A DNA stretch of 64,000 nucleotides from Bacillota bacterium (GTDB lineage: Bacteria; Bacillota; Clostridia; Oscillospirales; Ruminococcaceae): the NCBI GenBank assembly GCA_023421245.1, contig JAEZTV010000034.1:124001-188000 (forward strand), given 5' to 3'. The translations under genes were made by a program, and so were the position numbers. The notes below the pieces were generated by a model, which saw only the letters and a list, made by a program, of their open reading frames with translations, did not search any database and was not told where the DNA came from. This document shows positions 1-8,282 of the stretch, piece after piece. Position 1 is the first letter of the stretch. Each line of letters starts with the position of its first letter.

Positions 1-478
1 GCGGGTAAAATGCACCGAGTATGGTCTTTCAATCCCCCAAGTTATCATAGAGCCCGGCCGGTCACTCGTAGGGCCGTGCGGCATAACATTATATACGGCA
101 GGCTCTATCAAACAGATGAGCAATGGGAGAATTTATATCGCCATTGATGGCGGAATGACCGATAATCCCCGCTATGCGTTGTATCGGGCCCGTTATCGTG
201 CTGTTGTTGCAAACCGGATAAATCAGCCCAAAAACCAGGCTGTAACGCTTGCAGGACGCAGCTGTGAAAGCGGCGATTTGATTGGGGAGGAGATGCCGCT
301 TGGGCAGGTAACCGCGGGTGATATCATTGCGGTATTTTCCACCGGAGCGTATAACTTTTCGATGGCATCGAACTATAACCGCCTGCCTCGTCCTGCCGTT
401 GTAATGGTTTCAGACGGCAATGCACGCCTTGTGGTTGCAAGGCAGCGCGTCGAGGATATGCTCTTGCTGGATATTTAA
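1..478 (+). CDS. lysA: Diaminopimelate decarboxylase, C-terminal part
   Basis: This is the 3' end of a gene that enters from the left edge; the reading frame is open from base 2 and ends at TAA 476-478. LysA is the PLP enzyme that converts meso-diaminopimelate to lysine, the last step of the pathway. The fragment shows the family motif EPGRSLVG, followed by the active-site region DGGMTDNPRYALY. An internal ATG at 116 is not the start, because conserved sequence continues upstream of it. The other lysine genes in this window (asd-dapAB) lie 17 kb away. Identity is certain from the motifs. Confidence 0.95.
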   Translation, partial: RVKCTEYGLSIPQVIIEPGRSLVGPCGITLYTAGSIKQMSNGRIYIAIDGGMTDNPRYALYRARYRAVVANRINQPKNQAVTLAGRSCESGDLIGEEMPLGQVTAGDIIAVFSTGAYNFSMASNYNRLPRPAVVMVSDGNARLVVARQRVEDMLLLDI

Positions 479-623
479 TCTTTGAGTGTGATTTTAGGAC
501 CGTATTGTTGTTGTGGTTATGGATACGGGCTGTATTTACTTTCACGATTCAGTGTGCTACTATAAAGGTAAGAAGGACATGCCTTGTATCAAAGGCGTGC
601 AACAGAAAGGCTTGGTTGTTACT

Positions 624-920
624 ATGAATAGTAAGCTTCAAGATCCCAGCATCCAATACCTGTTTGAAGCAATACTAAAATTGGAATCTTTGGAGGAGTG
701 CTACAGCTTTTTTGAAGATTTATGTACCGTCCCTGAGCTTAAGGCGTTATCACAGCGCCTTCAAGTTGCAAAGATGCTCAGCGACAAACATGTATACAGC
801 GATATTGTCAATGCAACCGGCGCGAGCACGGCAACCATCAGCAGGGTAAACCGCTCACTAAATTACGGCTGTGACGGATACAGCATCGTATTCAAAAGGC
901 TGGAACAAGACGCCAAATGA
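624..920 (+). CDS. yerC: YerC/YecD family TrpR-like regulator
   Basis: A 98-residue helix-turn-helix protein of the TrpR superfamily, YerC type. The family signature is clear: LEECYSFFEDLCTVPEL, then LSQRLQVAKML, then the recognition segment GASTATISRVNRSLNYG. The function in Firmicutes is poorly known; it is probably a DNA-binding regulator. The frame is open upstream to 513, but the family normally begins about ten residues before the LEEC motif, so ATG 624 was chosen; ATG 579 with an upstream AAAGG is the alternative. Its stop overlaps the start of the next gene in an ATGA arrangement, so the two are probably translationally coupled. Confidence 0.85.
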   Translation: MNSKLQDPSIQYLFEAILKLESLEECYSFFEDLCTVPELKALSQRLQVAKMLSDKHVYSDIVNATGASTATISRVNRSLNYGCDGYSIVFKRLEQDAK

Positions 921-1660
921 GTGGGTATGGTATATTCGCAAGGTTCTATGATCGACTGACACAAAACGTAAACTACGAGCAGCGTGCTGCGTACTTTGAC
1001 GAGCTTGTAAAAAAGTATGGCAACGGCCGGCGCCTTTTGCTGGACCTTGCCTGCGGCACCGGCAATCTCTCCGTTGCATTGGCTGAGCGCGGCTATGATG
1101 TAATTGGAGTGGATCGCTCATATGAGATGCTCAGCCGCGCAATCGAAAAGTCGCCTGAGCAGCTGGGAATTCAATATCTGTGCCAATCCATGCAAAACCT
1201 TGATCTATACGGTACGGTGGACGTGTGCATCTGTGCTTTGGATAGTGTAAACCATTTAACATCGCACAAGGCCTTGAGCCGGTGCTTTGAACGCGTTTCG
1301 CTGTTCCTTGACCCTGATGGGGTATTTATCTTTGATGCAAACACGCTGTATAAGCATGAGCATGTTTTGGCGGATAACACATTTGTATACGACTGTGATG
1401 ATGTTTACTGTGTATGGCAAAACGCCTATCACCAGTCAAGCCGGACCACAACAATACGGCTTGACTTTTTTGAGCGCCTGAACCTGGGCACATATAATAG
1501 AGAGACGGAGCAGTTTGACGAACGCGCTTATTCTCTGCAGGAGTTCTCCGATATGCTTGGATCGGCAGGGCTTAAAATCGTTGCTTGTTATGGTGATGAT
1601 ACGCATCTTCCCGCAGCGGAGGATAGCCAGCGTATGATTTTTGTCGTAAAAAAAGAATAG
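917..1660 (+). CDS. Class I SAM-dependent methyltransferase
   Basis: A 247-residue Rossmann-fold methyltransferase. SAM motif I is DLACGTG at residues 43-49, followed by an acidic residue ending the second strand (VIGVDRS). The N-terminal stretch FARFYDRLTQNVNYEQRAAYF is typical of the small YodH/UbiE-like family common in Firmicutes. The substrate cannot be told from sequence. The start overlaps the yerC-like gene by four bases, so the pair is one operon. A 32-base gap separates it from hslO. Confidence 0.85.
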   Translation: MSGYGIFARFYDRLTQNVNYEQRAAYFDELVKKYGNGRRLLLDLACGTGNLSVALAERGYDVIGVDRSYEMLSRAIEKSPEQLGIQYLCQSMQNLDLYGTVDVCICALDSVNHLTSHKALSRCFERVSLFLDPDGVFIFDANTLYKHEHVLADNTFVYDCDDVYCVWQNAYHQSSRTTTIRLDFFERLNLGTYNRETEQFDERAYSLQEFSDMLGSAGLKIVACYGDDTHLPAAEDSQRMIFVVKKE

Positions 1661-1692
1661 CAAGGAAACAGATTTGAAAGGAAAATATACTG

Positions 1693-2577
1693 ATGGGAAA
1701 GCTGATACGTGCAATATCCGCCGATGGCGGAGTTGTAGCCTATGCAATAGATAGCACCGATATTGCCGCGCGCGCAGAGCAGATTCACACGACCTCTGCC
1801 GTGGTAACCGCCGCCCTTGGCAGACTGCTCACCGCGGCCTCGATGATGGGTGCAATGCTCAAGGGTGAGAACAACTCGCTTACGCTGCGCTTGGCCGGAG
1901 ACGGCCCGGCAGGCTCGGTCATTGCGGTTTCGGATAGCGATGGAAATGTGCGCGGTTATGCGACCAATCCGATTGTGGAGATTCCGCTCAATGCAAAGGG
2001 AAAGCTGGATGTTGCTGGGGCGGTTGGCACAAACGGCACACTGTTTGTTATAAAAGACCTGGGGCTAAAAGAGCCATATATCGGTCAGGTGCCGATTATC
2101 TCGGGAGAGATTGCCGAGGATATAACCGGCTACTACGCCTCCAGTGAACAGACCCCTACCGTTTGCGCGCTGGGTGTGCTGGTAAGCCCTGACCTGACCG
2201 TTCAATGCGCGGGCGGGTTTATTGTTCAGTTGTTGCCCGGTGCGGATGAAGCAAGTATTACCGCACTTGAGCACAACCTTGAGGGGCTTGATTCGGTAAC
2301 CAAGATGCTTGCGCGCGGTATGACACCGACAGATATTTGTATACGGGTTTTGGATGGCTTTGAACCGCAGATTCTTGATTCCCGCGAGGTTGCATACAAG
2401 TGTAGCTGCAGCAAGCAGCGTTATGGTAAGGCGCTGGCCGCAATCGGGCGTGATGATCTCATTGAAATAATCGAGCAGGATAAGCAGGCAGAGGTAATCT
2501 GTCATTTCTGCAACAAAAAATACGAGTTTGGCGAGCAGGAGCTTACAAGCATCCTGGCGGGTGCGGTTGATGAATAA
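1693..2577 (+). CDS. hslO: Redox-regulated chaperone Hsp33
   Basis: Hsp33 is a cytosolic holdase chaperone switched on by oxidative unfolding. The 294-residue length fits the family. The C-terminal zinc-binding redox switch is intact: C237 and C239 (CSC), then C270 and C273 (CHFC), about 30 residues apart. The N-terminal substrate-binding domain carries conserved AALGRLLTAASMMG and the central GQVPIISGEIAEDI. It lies 32 bases after the methyltransferase and ends at a strong hairpin shared with the convergent ArsR gene. Confidence 0.97.
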   Translation: MGKLIRAISADGGVVAYAIDSTDIAARAEQIHTTSAVVTAALGRLLTAASMMGAMLKGENNSLTLRLAGDGPAGSVIAVSDSDGNVRGYATNPIVEIPLNAKGKLDVAGAVGTNGTLFVIKDLGLKEPYIGQVPIISGEIAEDITGYYASSEQTPTVCALGVLVSPDLTVQCAGGFIVQLLPGADEASITALEHNLEGLDSVTKMLARGMTPTDICIRVLDGFEPQILDSREVAYKCSCSKQRYGKALAAIGRDDLIEIIEQDKQAEVICHFCNKKYEFGEQELTSILAGAVDE

Positions 2578-2581
2578 AAAA

Positions 2582-2616
2582 CAAACAACGGAACTGTGTT
2601 CCAGTTCCGTTGTTTG
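2582..2616. terminator. Bidirectional hairpin between hslO and arsR-like gene
   Basis: A perfect 15-bp inverted repeat (2582-2596 with 2602-2616) with a five-base loop lies between two convergent stop codons. On the minus strand the stem is followed by a run of Ts (bases 2576-2581 are As on the plus strand), so it is a good intrinsic terminator for the ArsR-like gene. It may also stop hslO transcripts, although the plus-strand T tract is weak. Confidence 0.85.
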
Positions 2617-2626
2617 CGATTACGCT

Positions 2627-2917
2627 TTACACCTTTTCGTTGTAAATGTAGCTTAGCACTTCATGAACACGAATCCATTCGTCATGATTGAGCGAATAGT
2701 AGCGCCACAGCCCAGATTTTCTGCAAACCACCAAATCCAGCTTTTGAAGAACCTTCATATGGTGGGAGAGGGTGGGCTGCGTGATGTCCAACTCGCTCAA
2801 GATATCGTTTGCACATTTTTCGCCATAGGATAGGATGTCAACTATCTTGAGCCTGTTGGGGTCAGACAGTGCCTTGAGTGTCGCTCCCAACACCTTGTAG
2901 GGCATAACTTTGGCCAT
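2627..2917 (-). CDS. ArsR/SmtB family transcriptional regulator
   Basis: A 96-residue winged helix-turn-helix protein. The recognition helix region is DITQPTLSHHMKVLQKLDLV, followed by the wing RKSGLWRYYSLN. In the position of the classical metal-sensing CVC motif it has EKCAND with only one cysteine, so arsenic or cadmium sensing by that site is unlikely; the ligand is unknown. It stands alone, convergent with hslO, and no obvious target gene is adjacent. Confidence 0.9.
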   Translation of the reverse strand: MAKVMPYKVLGATLKALSDPNRLKIVDILSYGEKCANDILSELDITQPTLSHHMKVLQKLDLVVCRKSGLWRYYSLNHDEWIRVHEVLSYIYNEKV

Positions 2918-3070
2918 CCTTTTTTATTCGATAACGATTTTACCCTTATTATACGCCTTTATACGCTAAAGTCAAGGATTGGACCGTTACATTGCGGCTT
3001 GCAGGCAATCAATGTAGCCCAGACGCATACGAGAGAATGCAATAAGTCGGGTAATTTACAGTTTTAGTTG

Positions 3071-3099
3071 TTGACAACATGCGTTTATTATAGTAGAAT
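3071..3099 (+). promoter_or_regulatory. Sigma-A promoter of the tRNA operon
   Basis: A perfect -35 box TTGACA (3071-3076), a 17-base spacer and a near-consensus -10 box TAGAAT (3094-3099) lie about 30 bases upstream of the first tRNA. This is the expected form of a strong housekeeping promoter for stable RNA. Confidence 0.85.
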
Positions 3100-3129
3100 A
3101 TAGTTCGTTGCCATGCACTAAAGCAACGT

Positions 3130-3205
3130 GGGAGCATAGCTCAGCTGGGAGAGCATCTGCCTTACAAGCAGAGGGTCACAGGTTCGAGCCCTGTTGTTCC
3201 CACCA
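3130..3205 (+). tRNA. tRNA-Val (UAC)
   Basis: A 76-nt cloverleaf with acceptor arms GGGAGCA/TGTTCCC, D-arm AGCTCAGCTGGGAGAGC, anticodon TAC, T-loop GGTTCGAGCC and an encoded CCA. First of five tandem tRNAs. Confidence 0.97.
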
Positions 3206-3208
3206 TGT

Positions 3209-3285
3209 GGCCTGGTAGTTCAGCTGGTTAGAACGCTAGCCTGTCACGCTAGAGGTCAGGGGTTCGAGTCCCCTTCAGGTCGCCA
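3209..3285 (+). tRNA. tRNA-Asp (GUC)
   Basis: A 77-nt cloverleaf with acceptor GGCCTGG/TCAGGTC, anticodon GTC, discriminator G and an encoded CCA. It starts three bases after the valine tRNA. Confidence 0.97.
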
Positions 3286-3291
3286 CCAAGT

Positions 3292-3367
<76 letters not shown>

Positions 3368-3373
3368 TGGTTT

Positions 3374-3449
3374 GCGGGTTTAGCTCATTTGGTAGAGCGC
3401 CACCTTGCCAAGGTGGAGGTAGCGAGTTCGAACCTCGTAACCCGCTCCA
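3374..3449 (+). tRNA. tRNA-Gly (GCC)
   Basis: A 76-nt cloverleaf with acceptor GCGGGTT/AACCCGC, anticodon GCC in a CACCTT-GCC-AAGGTG arm, discriminator T and an encoded CCA. Confidence 0.97.
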
Positions 3450-3452
3450 TCC

Positions 3453-3527
<75 letters not shown>

Positions 3528-3564
3528 AAAGAGTCTCCCTGTAATAACAGGGAGACTCTTTGTT
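3528..3564 (+). terminator. Intrinsic terminator of the tRNA operon
   Basis: A 15-bp perfect stem (3528-3542 with 3547-3561), a four-base AATA loop, and a short T-rich tail immediately follow the cysteine tRNA. Confidence 0.9.
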
Positions 3565-3683
3565 CATATAATCGCGCTTGATACCCGACGGCGTATCATA
3601 TATAATTATCCATATAACCTCTAACACTGTATAGTATAAAAACTACATGTAAATTTACGAAATGCGGAAAGGTCTGAGCTTTA

Positions 3684-4226
3684 ATGAACCGAAAATCAGA
3701 TATACGACTGGCATTCTCCCTGATGGGCAGTATCCTTACGGCGGGGGTCATGAGTGTAATTGTATTGATTGTATTTTCAGCAGCGATGGAGAAAGCGCTT
3801 GGAGTCGCGCTCATTCAGGCAATCAATCTCCTGCTCTTATACTTCCTTATTTATATGCAGATGTGGCGTGTAGGGGAGAAGGACGTAAACTATTCGAACA
3901 CCGGTCATATCACCTTCGACCGTTATTCCGGCTTGAAAATAGGGCTGTATGCCATGATAGTGCTACACCTTCCGCTTGTATTGCTGATTTCGGGCATGGT
4001 GCTTGAAAATCAGCTTCTTATTGCAATTTACCGTCTTGTGAATGCGATGTTTTATGGATTCCACAACCTTTTCATGCCTGTAATGGCACCTGACTTTACA
4101 GTTGTTCACGTGCTGCTTGCGCTGTTCCCACCGCTGTTTGTTCCGCTCTTTTCTTCGTTTGCTTACTATATGGGCCATAAGCGTCAATCTATTATGGGCA
4201 AGATCGTTTACAAGAAAAAGAAATAG
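3684..4226 (+). CDS. Hypothetical four-helix membrane protein
   Basis: A 180-residue protein not recognised as a named family. It shows four hydrophobic segments at about residues 9-32, 36-56, 87-108 and 142-163, separated by short polar loops, and ends in a basic tail KIVYKKKK. The cytoplasmic side is probably the positive C-terminus. It precedes cwlD on the same strand with a 48-base gap. No catalytic motif is visible. Confidence 0.7.
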   Translation: MNRKSDIRLAFSLMGSILTAGVMSVIVLIVFSAAMEKALGVALIQAINLLLLYFLIYMQMWRVGEKDVNYSNTGHITFDRYSGLKIGLYAMIVLHLPLVLLISGMVLENQLLIAIYRLVNAMFYGFHNLFMPVMAPDFTVVHVLLALFPPLFVPLFSSFAYYMGHKRQSIMGKIVYKKKK

Positions 4227-4274
4227 AACATATTTTATATGTTGATTCGCATAACCTATGTTGGGGTGATGTGA

Positions 4275-5042
4275 ATGTACAAAAGAAACTACCATCGTTA
4301 CAGAACACTGCGAATTCGACAGGAGATTGTTGCGGTTTTAATTATTGCAGTCATCATCGTTATTATTATCTGTGTTGCCCTGCGTACCGGCAAAGCCATG
4401 CCAGCATTTGCAATACCCGATAGTGGCATCACCATCATTATCGACCCAGGGCATGGCGGTGTCGACGGCGGTGCGGTTGGCTATGATAAAGAAACGGTTG
4501 AGAAACACATAAATCTTGCAATCTCCCAAAAGCTTCGTGAGTTTTTGGTGGTGGGCGGGTATAACGTGATTATGACGCGTGAAGATGACCGCCTGATAAA
4601 CGATGAGGGGTTAAACACGATTAAAAAGCAGAAGACCTCAGACCTGAAGAACAGGCTCAAGATTATAAAGGATCATCCCGAAGCGCTATTTATCAGCATC
4701 CATCAGAACAAGTTTACCAAGTCCAAATACAATGGAGCGCAGATCTTTTTTGGCCGAAAAAATACCGACAGTGAAATCTTGGCACAGTCTATTCAAAGCG
4801 CCTTTCGCACAATGCTTCAGCCGGATAACGCGCGCGAGGTCAAAAAAACCGGCAAGGAGATATATCTGCTCTATCATTCTGAGATACCGTCGGTGATGGT
4901 GGAATGCGGTTTTCTTTCAAATCCGGAGGAATGTGAGCTGCTTTTAACGGATGAGTATCAAAATCAGGTTGCGTTTACCATCTATGCAGGGCTTTCACAA
5001 TACATAGAAAATTGCAAAACCGGCATGTCGGAAAATGGGTAG
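4275..5042 (+). CDS. cwlD: N-acetylmuramoyl-L-alanine amidase, CwlD-like
   Basis: A 255-residue Amidase_3 enzyme that cleaves the bond between muramic acid and the stem peptide. A single signal-anchor helix lies at about residues 18-36, so the catalytic domain is extracytoplasmic. Zinc and catalytic motifs are present: DPGHGGVDGG (H60), an SIHQNKF histidine, and VECGFLSNPEE near the end. Size and single-domain layout match CwlD, which helps form muramic-delta-lactam in spore cortex. The spore-specific role is inferred from similarity and from the many sporulation genes nearby. The RBS GGGGTGAT lies just upstream of the ATG. Confidence 0.88.
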   Translation: MYKRNYHRYRTLRIRQEIVAVLIIAVIIVIIICVALRTGKAMPAFAIPDSGITIIIDPGHGGVDGGAVGYDKETVEKHINLAISQKLREFLVVGGYNVIMTREDDRLINDEGLNTIKKQKTSDLKNRLKIIKDHPEALFISIHQNKFTKSKYNGAQIFFGRKNTDSEILAQSIQSAFRTMLQPDNAREVKKTGKEIYLLYHSEIPSVMVECGFLSNPEECELLLTDEYQNQVAFTIYAGLSQYIENCKTGMSENG

Positions 5043-5107
5043 GGCCTTGTTTTTTGTGCGGTATCATGCGGCAAGGATATTAAAATTCTTTTGAAGGACG
5101 GCTGACA

Positions 5108-6487
5108 ATGAAGGCGAAAAATATATTTGTTTGCAGCCAATGCGGTGCACAATCGCCACGCTGGTTGGGCAAATGTCCGAACTGCGAAGAGTGGAACACA
5201 CTGATTGAGGAGATACCCACCAACCCCATGGCTTACGGAAAGGGCGGTGGGCGTAGCTCCTTATCCAGTACGGTTATTACGCCGGTTGCGGTGGATGAGG
5301 TTGTGGATGCCGATGAAATACGTTACCCGACCGACATTAAGGAGTTAAACCGTGTTTTGGGAGGCGGTATTGTTCGCGGCTCGTTGGTTCTGCTCGGCGG
5401 CGATCCGGGTATCGGAAAATCAACACTTTTGCTGCAGATTTGCGGCTATCTGGGGCAGGGGCTAAAGATTCTATATGTATCGGGAGAGGAGTCACAACGA
5501 CAGATTAAGCTGCGGGCGCAGCGGTTGAATGTATCCTCACCAAACCTGTTTTTACTTGCGCATACCGATATTGAGAGCATAATTAACACGATTATGATAC
5601 ACAAGCCCGATATCGTGATGATTGACTCGATACAGACCATGACGCATAGCGCCATCTCGTCTGCAGCGGGGAGCGTCAGTCAGGTAAGGGAGTGCACACA
5701 ATATCTGATGCGCTGCGCAAAGGCCGAGGAGATTGCCGTATTTATCGTCGGACATGTCAACAAAGACGGCGCGATTGCAGGGCCCAAGGTGCTGGAGCAT
5801 ATTGTGGATGCAGTTCTCTATTTTGAAGGAGAGCGCAACCTGCCATACCGTATTCTGCGTGCAGTAAAAAACCGCTATGGATCAACCAACGAGATTGGCG
5901 TATTTGAGATGACGGACAGCGGTCTGCGCGAGGTAGACAACCCATCGATGATGCTGCTTTCGGGCAGGCCGGTGGATGTTTCGGGCACCTGCATCGCGTG
6001 TGTGATGGAGGGCAGTCGGCCTATCCTCGCGGAGGTGCAGGCTTTAGTGGCAAAGACGGGGTTCGGCACCCCGCGCCGGATGTCTACCGGCTTTGATTAT
6101 AACCGCATGTCATTGATTTTAGCGGTTCTGGAGAGGCGTGCGGGCTTTGTGTTCTCAAGCCTTGATACCTACGTCAATATTGTGGGAGGATTGCGCTTGG
6201 ATGAACCCGCTGCCGATCTTGCGGTAGCGCTGGCGCTCGTTTCCGGGTTGACCGATTCTCCTATAGGAGAGGATGTCTTTGTTTTTGGGGAGCTTGGGCT
6301 TGCCGGCGAGGTGCGCGCAGTCACCAACGCCGAGGCGCGTGTAAACGAAGCGGCAAGGCTGGGCTTCTGCAAATGCATCATGCCAAAATCCTCCCTCGAA
6401 AAGCTTGCAAATCCACACAAGCACGGTATTGAGCTCTATGGTGTAACCTCTATTTCTCAGGCAATTGCTGCGACAAATAAGAAGTAA
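5108..6487 (+). CDS. radA: DNA repair protein RadA (Sms)
   Basis: A 459-residue RecA-like ATPase that promotes branch migration of recombination intermediates. Domains in order: a zinc finger with C9, C12, C23 and C26; Walker A GGDPGIGKST at 97-106; Walker B MIDSIQT; the RadA-specific KNRYG motif near residue 257; and a C-terminal Lon-protease-like domain (DLAVALALVSGL). Length is normal. In many Firmicutes radA sits near disA or the clp genes; here it follows cwlD. Confidence 0.97.
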   Translation: MKAKNIFVCSQCGAQSPRWLGKCPNCEEWNTLIEEIPTNPMAYGKGGGRSSLSSTVITPVAVDEVVDADEIRYPTDIKELNRVLGGGIVRGSLVLLGGDPGIGKSTLLLQICGYLGQGLKILYVSGEESQRQIKLRAQRLNVSSPNLFLLAHTDIESIINTIMIHKPDIVMIDSIQTMTHSAISSAAGSVSQVRECTQYLMRCAKAEEIAVFIVGHVNKDGAIAGPKVLEHIVDAVLYFEGERNLPYRILRAVKNRYGSTNEIGVFEMTDSGLREVDNPSMMLLSGRPVDVSGTCIACVMEGSRPILAEVQALVAKTGFGTPRRMSTGFDYNRMSLILAVLERRAGFVFSSLDTYVNIVGGLRLDEPAADLAVALALVSGLTDSPIGEDVFVFGELGLAGEVRAVTNAEARVNEAARLGFCKCIMPKSSLEKLANPHKHGIELYGVTSISQAIAATNKK

Positions 6488-6497
6488 AGAACGCAAG

Positions 6498-6523
6498 AAA
6501 GGCAGGGGGAACCCTGCCTTTTT
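6498..6523. terminator. Terminator between radA and convergent recombinase
   Basis: A 10-bp stem (6498-6507 with 6512-6521), a GGAA loop and a T run to 6523 lie between two converging genes. As are present on the opposite side, so it can act in both directions. Confidence 0.85.
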
Positions 6524-6525
6524 GA

Positions 6526-7560
6526 CTATGTATTATTTTTCTTGTCACTTTTTGGTGCAGCCTCTTTTGGCTTACGGGGTTTAATGCCGGAAAGCGGGTT
6601 TTTTTGTGCCGCTGATTCAAGCTGCTCATTTGAGATATGAGTATATATCTCGGTCGTACCAAGGTTTGCATGGCCAAGCATCTCCTTGAGCATGCGGATG
6701 TCTACATGACCATGCTGGTACATCAGCGTTGCCGCTGTATGGCGCAGCTTGTGGGTGGAAAAGCCCTTATCATCTAAACCAATGGCGGCAAGTTGACGCT
6801 CAACAATCTGTTGTACACGCCGCCTGCTGATTCGCTGGCGGTTACGCGATACAAATAGGGCATTGGGGTTATCTCTTGCCACGATGCTGTTTGCACGCTT
6901 ATACGCTTGATAAGCATCAATTGCAGCGATACAAGCATCGTTGAGGTAAACGATGCGCTCTTTGTTGCCCTTGCCAAGCAGCCGGAGCCTGTTATCCCGA
7001 ATATCGGTATTGTTAATGCCAACAAGCTCGGAGAGGCGCATGCCACAGTTTAGCAGCAAGGTTAGAATACAGTAGTCACGCTCCCGCGTTTCGCTACGCT
7101 GCTCTTCAGTACTTGCTAGGAGCTCGATGCTGTTTTCAAGCGTTAGATATTTCGGGATCGACTTCTTGAGCGTAGGTACTTCAAGTTCACGCACGGGATT
7201 ATCCTTTAACACACCAGCTTTGACGGTAAGGTAGCCAAAGAAGCCGCGCAGGGAAGAGACCTTACGCGAGCGTGCCGCAGCACTATTACTGCGCTCACTG
7301 GAAACAAAATGAAGAAATTCATAGGCATCCGATAGCGTCACAGTGCGTAATAAATCGGCCCCCACATCATTTATGGTAATTTCCTCAAACAGGGAGGAAG
7401 GGGAGACAAGGCCTTTTGAGCGCTTGAGAAAGCGTAAGAAGGTGCGCAAATCAATATAATAGCCCTCGGCGGTTTTTGGCGAACGCCCTTTAATTGTTTC
7501 CATATAAAACAGGTAATCGCGCAATAAAGTGGGGCAATCGAGCAATATATTCGGATTCAT
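6526..7560 (-). CDS. XerC/D-like tyrosine recombinase
   Basis: A 344-residue tyrosine recombinase. An N-terminal SAM-like core-binding domain is followed by a catalytic domain with R175 (GMRLSEL), a beta-hairpin lysine (GKGNKE), H270 and R273 (HKLRH), H297 (LGH) and the nucleophile Y306 in TEIYTH. All catalytic residues are present. It has an unusual lysine-rich tail of about 25 residues. ATG 7560 was chosen because GGAG lies eight bases upstream; an in-frame GTG lies nine bases earlier. It may be a chromosomal Xer partner rather than a mobile integrase, since no attachment site or island genes were seen around it. Confidence 0.88.
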   Translation of the reverse strand: MNPNILLDCPTLLRDYLFYMETIKGRSPKTAEGYYIDLRTFLRFLKRSKGLVSPSSLFEEITINDVGADLLRTVTLSDAYEFLHFVSSERSNSAAARSRKVSSLRGFFGYLTVKAGVLKDNPVRELEVPTLKKSIPKYLTLENSIELLASTEEQRSETRERDYCILTLLLNCGMRLSELVGINNTDIRDNRLRLLGKGNKERIVYLNDACIAAIDAYQAYKRANSIVARDNPNALFVSRNRQRISRRRVQQIVERQLAAIGLDDKGFSTHKLRHTAATLMYQHGHVDIRMLKEMLGHANLGTTEIYTHISNEQLESAAQKNPLSGIKPRKPKEAAPKSDKKNNT

Positions 7561-7866
7561 AAAAAACACTCCAGAGCAAAGACTTATAATACGTAAAATG
7601 TTAGCTGATAACTTAAGTATAGTATGGAATTACCTGCTTCGCAATATAAAATCACAAAGGAAACCGGATCCCAGTCAAACAGATCATCCACGCCGCTTCT
7701 AGTTATCTCAGATTCTTCTTTGATTATGGTTATATCTTTGCTTCATGTTGCACCAGCCTTTCTGGCAAGTGAGAGGGAAGGATTTGAGGATAACACAGAA
7801 TAAAAGACTAACACCTAGGTCTTGTTTGTAAAATAAAAGTTGCAAAAAAAATGATAAACCGGTAAA
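7561..7866. other. Intergenic stretch with no gene seen
   Basis: About 300 bases between the recombinase and the transposase fragment. It is AT-rich near the fragment and holds no convincing ORF, RNA or terminator. A purine-rich string at about 7771-7796 partly resembles the tail of the downstream transposase fragment. Confidence 0.5.
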
Positions 7867-8166
7867 TTGGAATGCATGAGAAGATATGAATTGACAAATG
7901 AAGAATGGAACCGAATAAAAGACCTTCTGCCGCCTGAAAGAACAGGAAAAAAAGGCAGACCGCGGAAAGATAATCGTATCATGTTGAATGGTATGTTATG
8001 GATAGCTCGAAGTGGCTGCCAATGGCGCGAACTGCCCGAGTATTATGGTAAATGGCAAGGAGTATATACTCGGTTCCGCAAGTGGCGCGATGAAGGTATT
8101 TTAGAACAGATATTCCGTGCTTTGTCGGCTGATGAGGGGGAAGGGTTTGAGGGTGAGGACGATTGA
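7867..8166 (+). pseudogene. IS5-family transposase fragment (DUF4096 N-terminal part)
   Basis: A 99-residue ORF that matches the N-terminal DUF4096 region of IS5-family transposases: YELTNEEWNRIKDLLPP, then NGMLWIARSGCQWRELPEYYG and TRFRKWRDEGILEQIF. The family sequence ends at FRALSAD; the next residues are an acidic tail (EGEGFEGEDD) and a stop. No DDE catalytic domain follows in any plus-strand frame, and no clear terminal inverted repeats were found. It is most likely a decayed insertion sequence rather than the first ORF of a working frameshifting IS. Confidence 0.82.
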
Positions 8167-8198
8167 TTTTCTATGCTCCTAAATATTTACTAACAGTT

Positions 8199-8220
8199 GC
8201 ACTAAATGAAAATTTAGTGC
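8199..8220. terminator. Hairpin downstream of the transposase fragment
   Basis: A nine-bp perfect inverted repeat (8199-8207 with 8212-8220) with a GAAA tetraloop. It could be a terminator or a leftover of the insertion element. No strong T run follows on either strand. Confidence 0.4.
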
Positions 8221-8282
8221 AGTTGGGGGCACAAATAAAAGTGGCGGAACCCTAGTGCCGCCATCTTTATAGTATCTCGCAA

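Noticed and set aside
116..478. A separate 120-residue gene starting at ATG 116.
   Set aside because: LysA-specific sequence (EPGRSLVG) continues in frame upstream to the window edge, so the ATG is internal.
6526..8282. A genomic island formed by the recombinase and IS fragment.
   Set aside because: No attachment repeats, cargo genes or tRNA junction were found around it.
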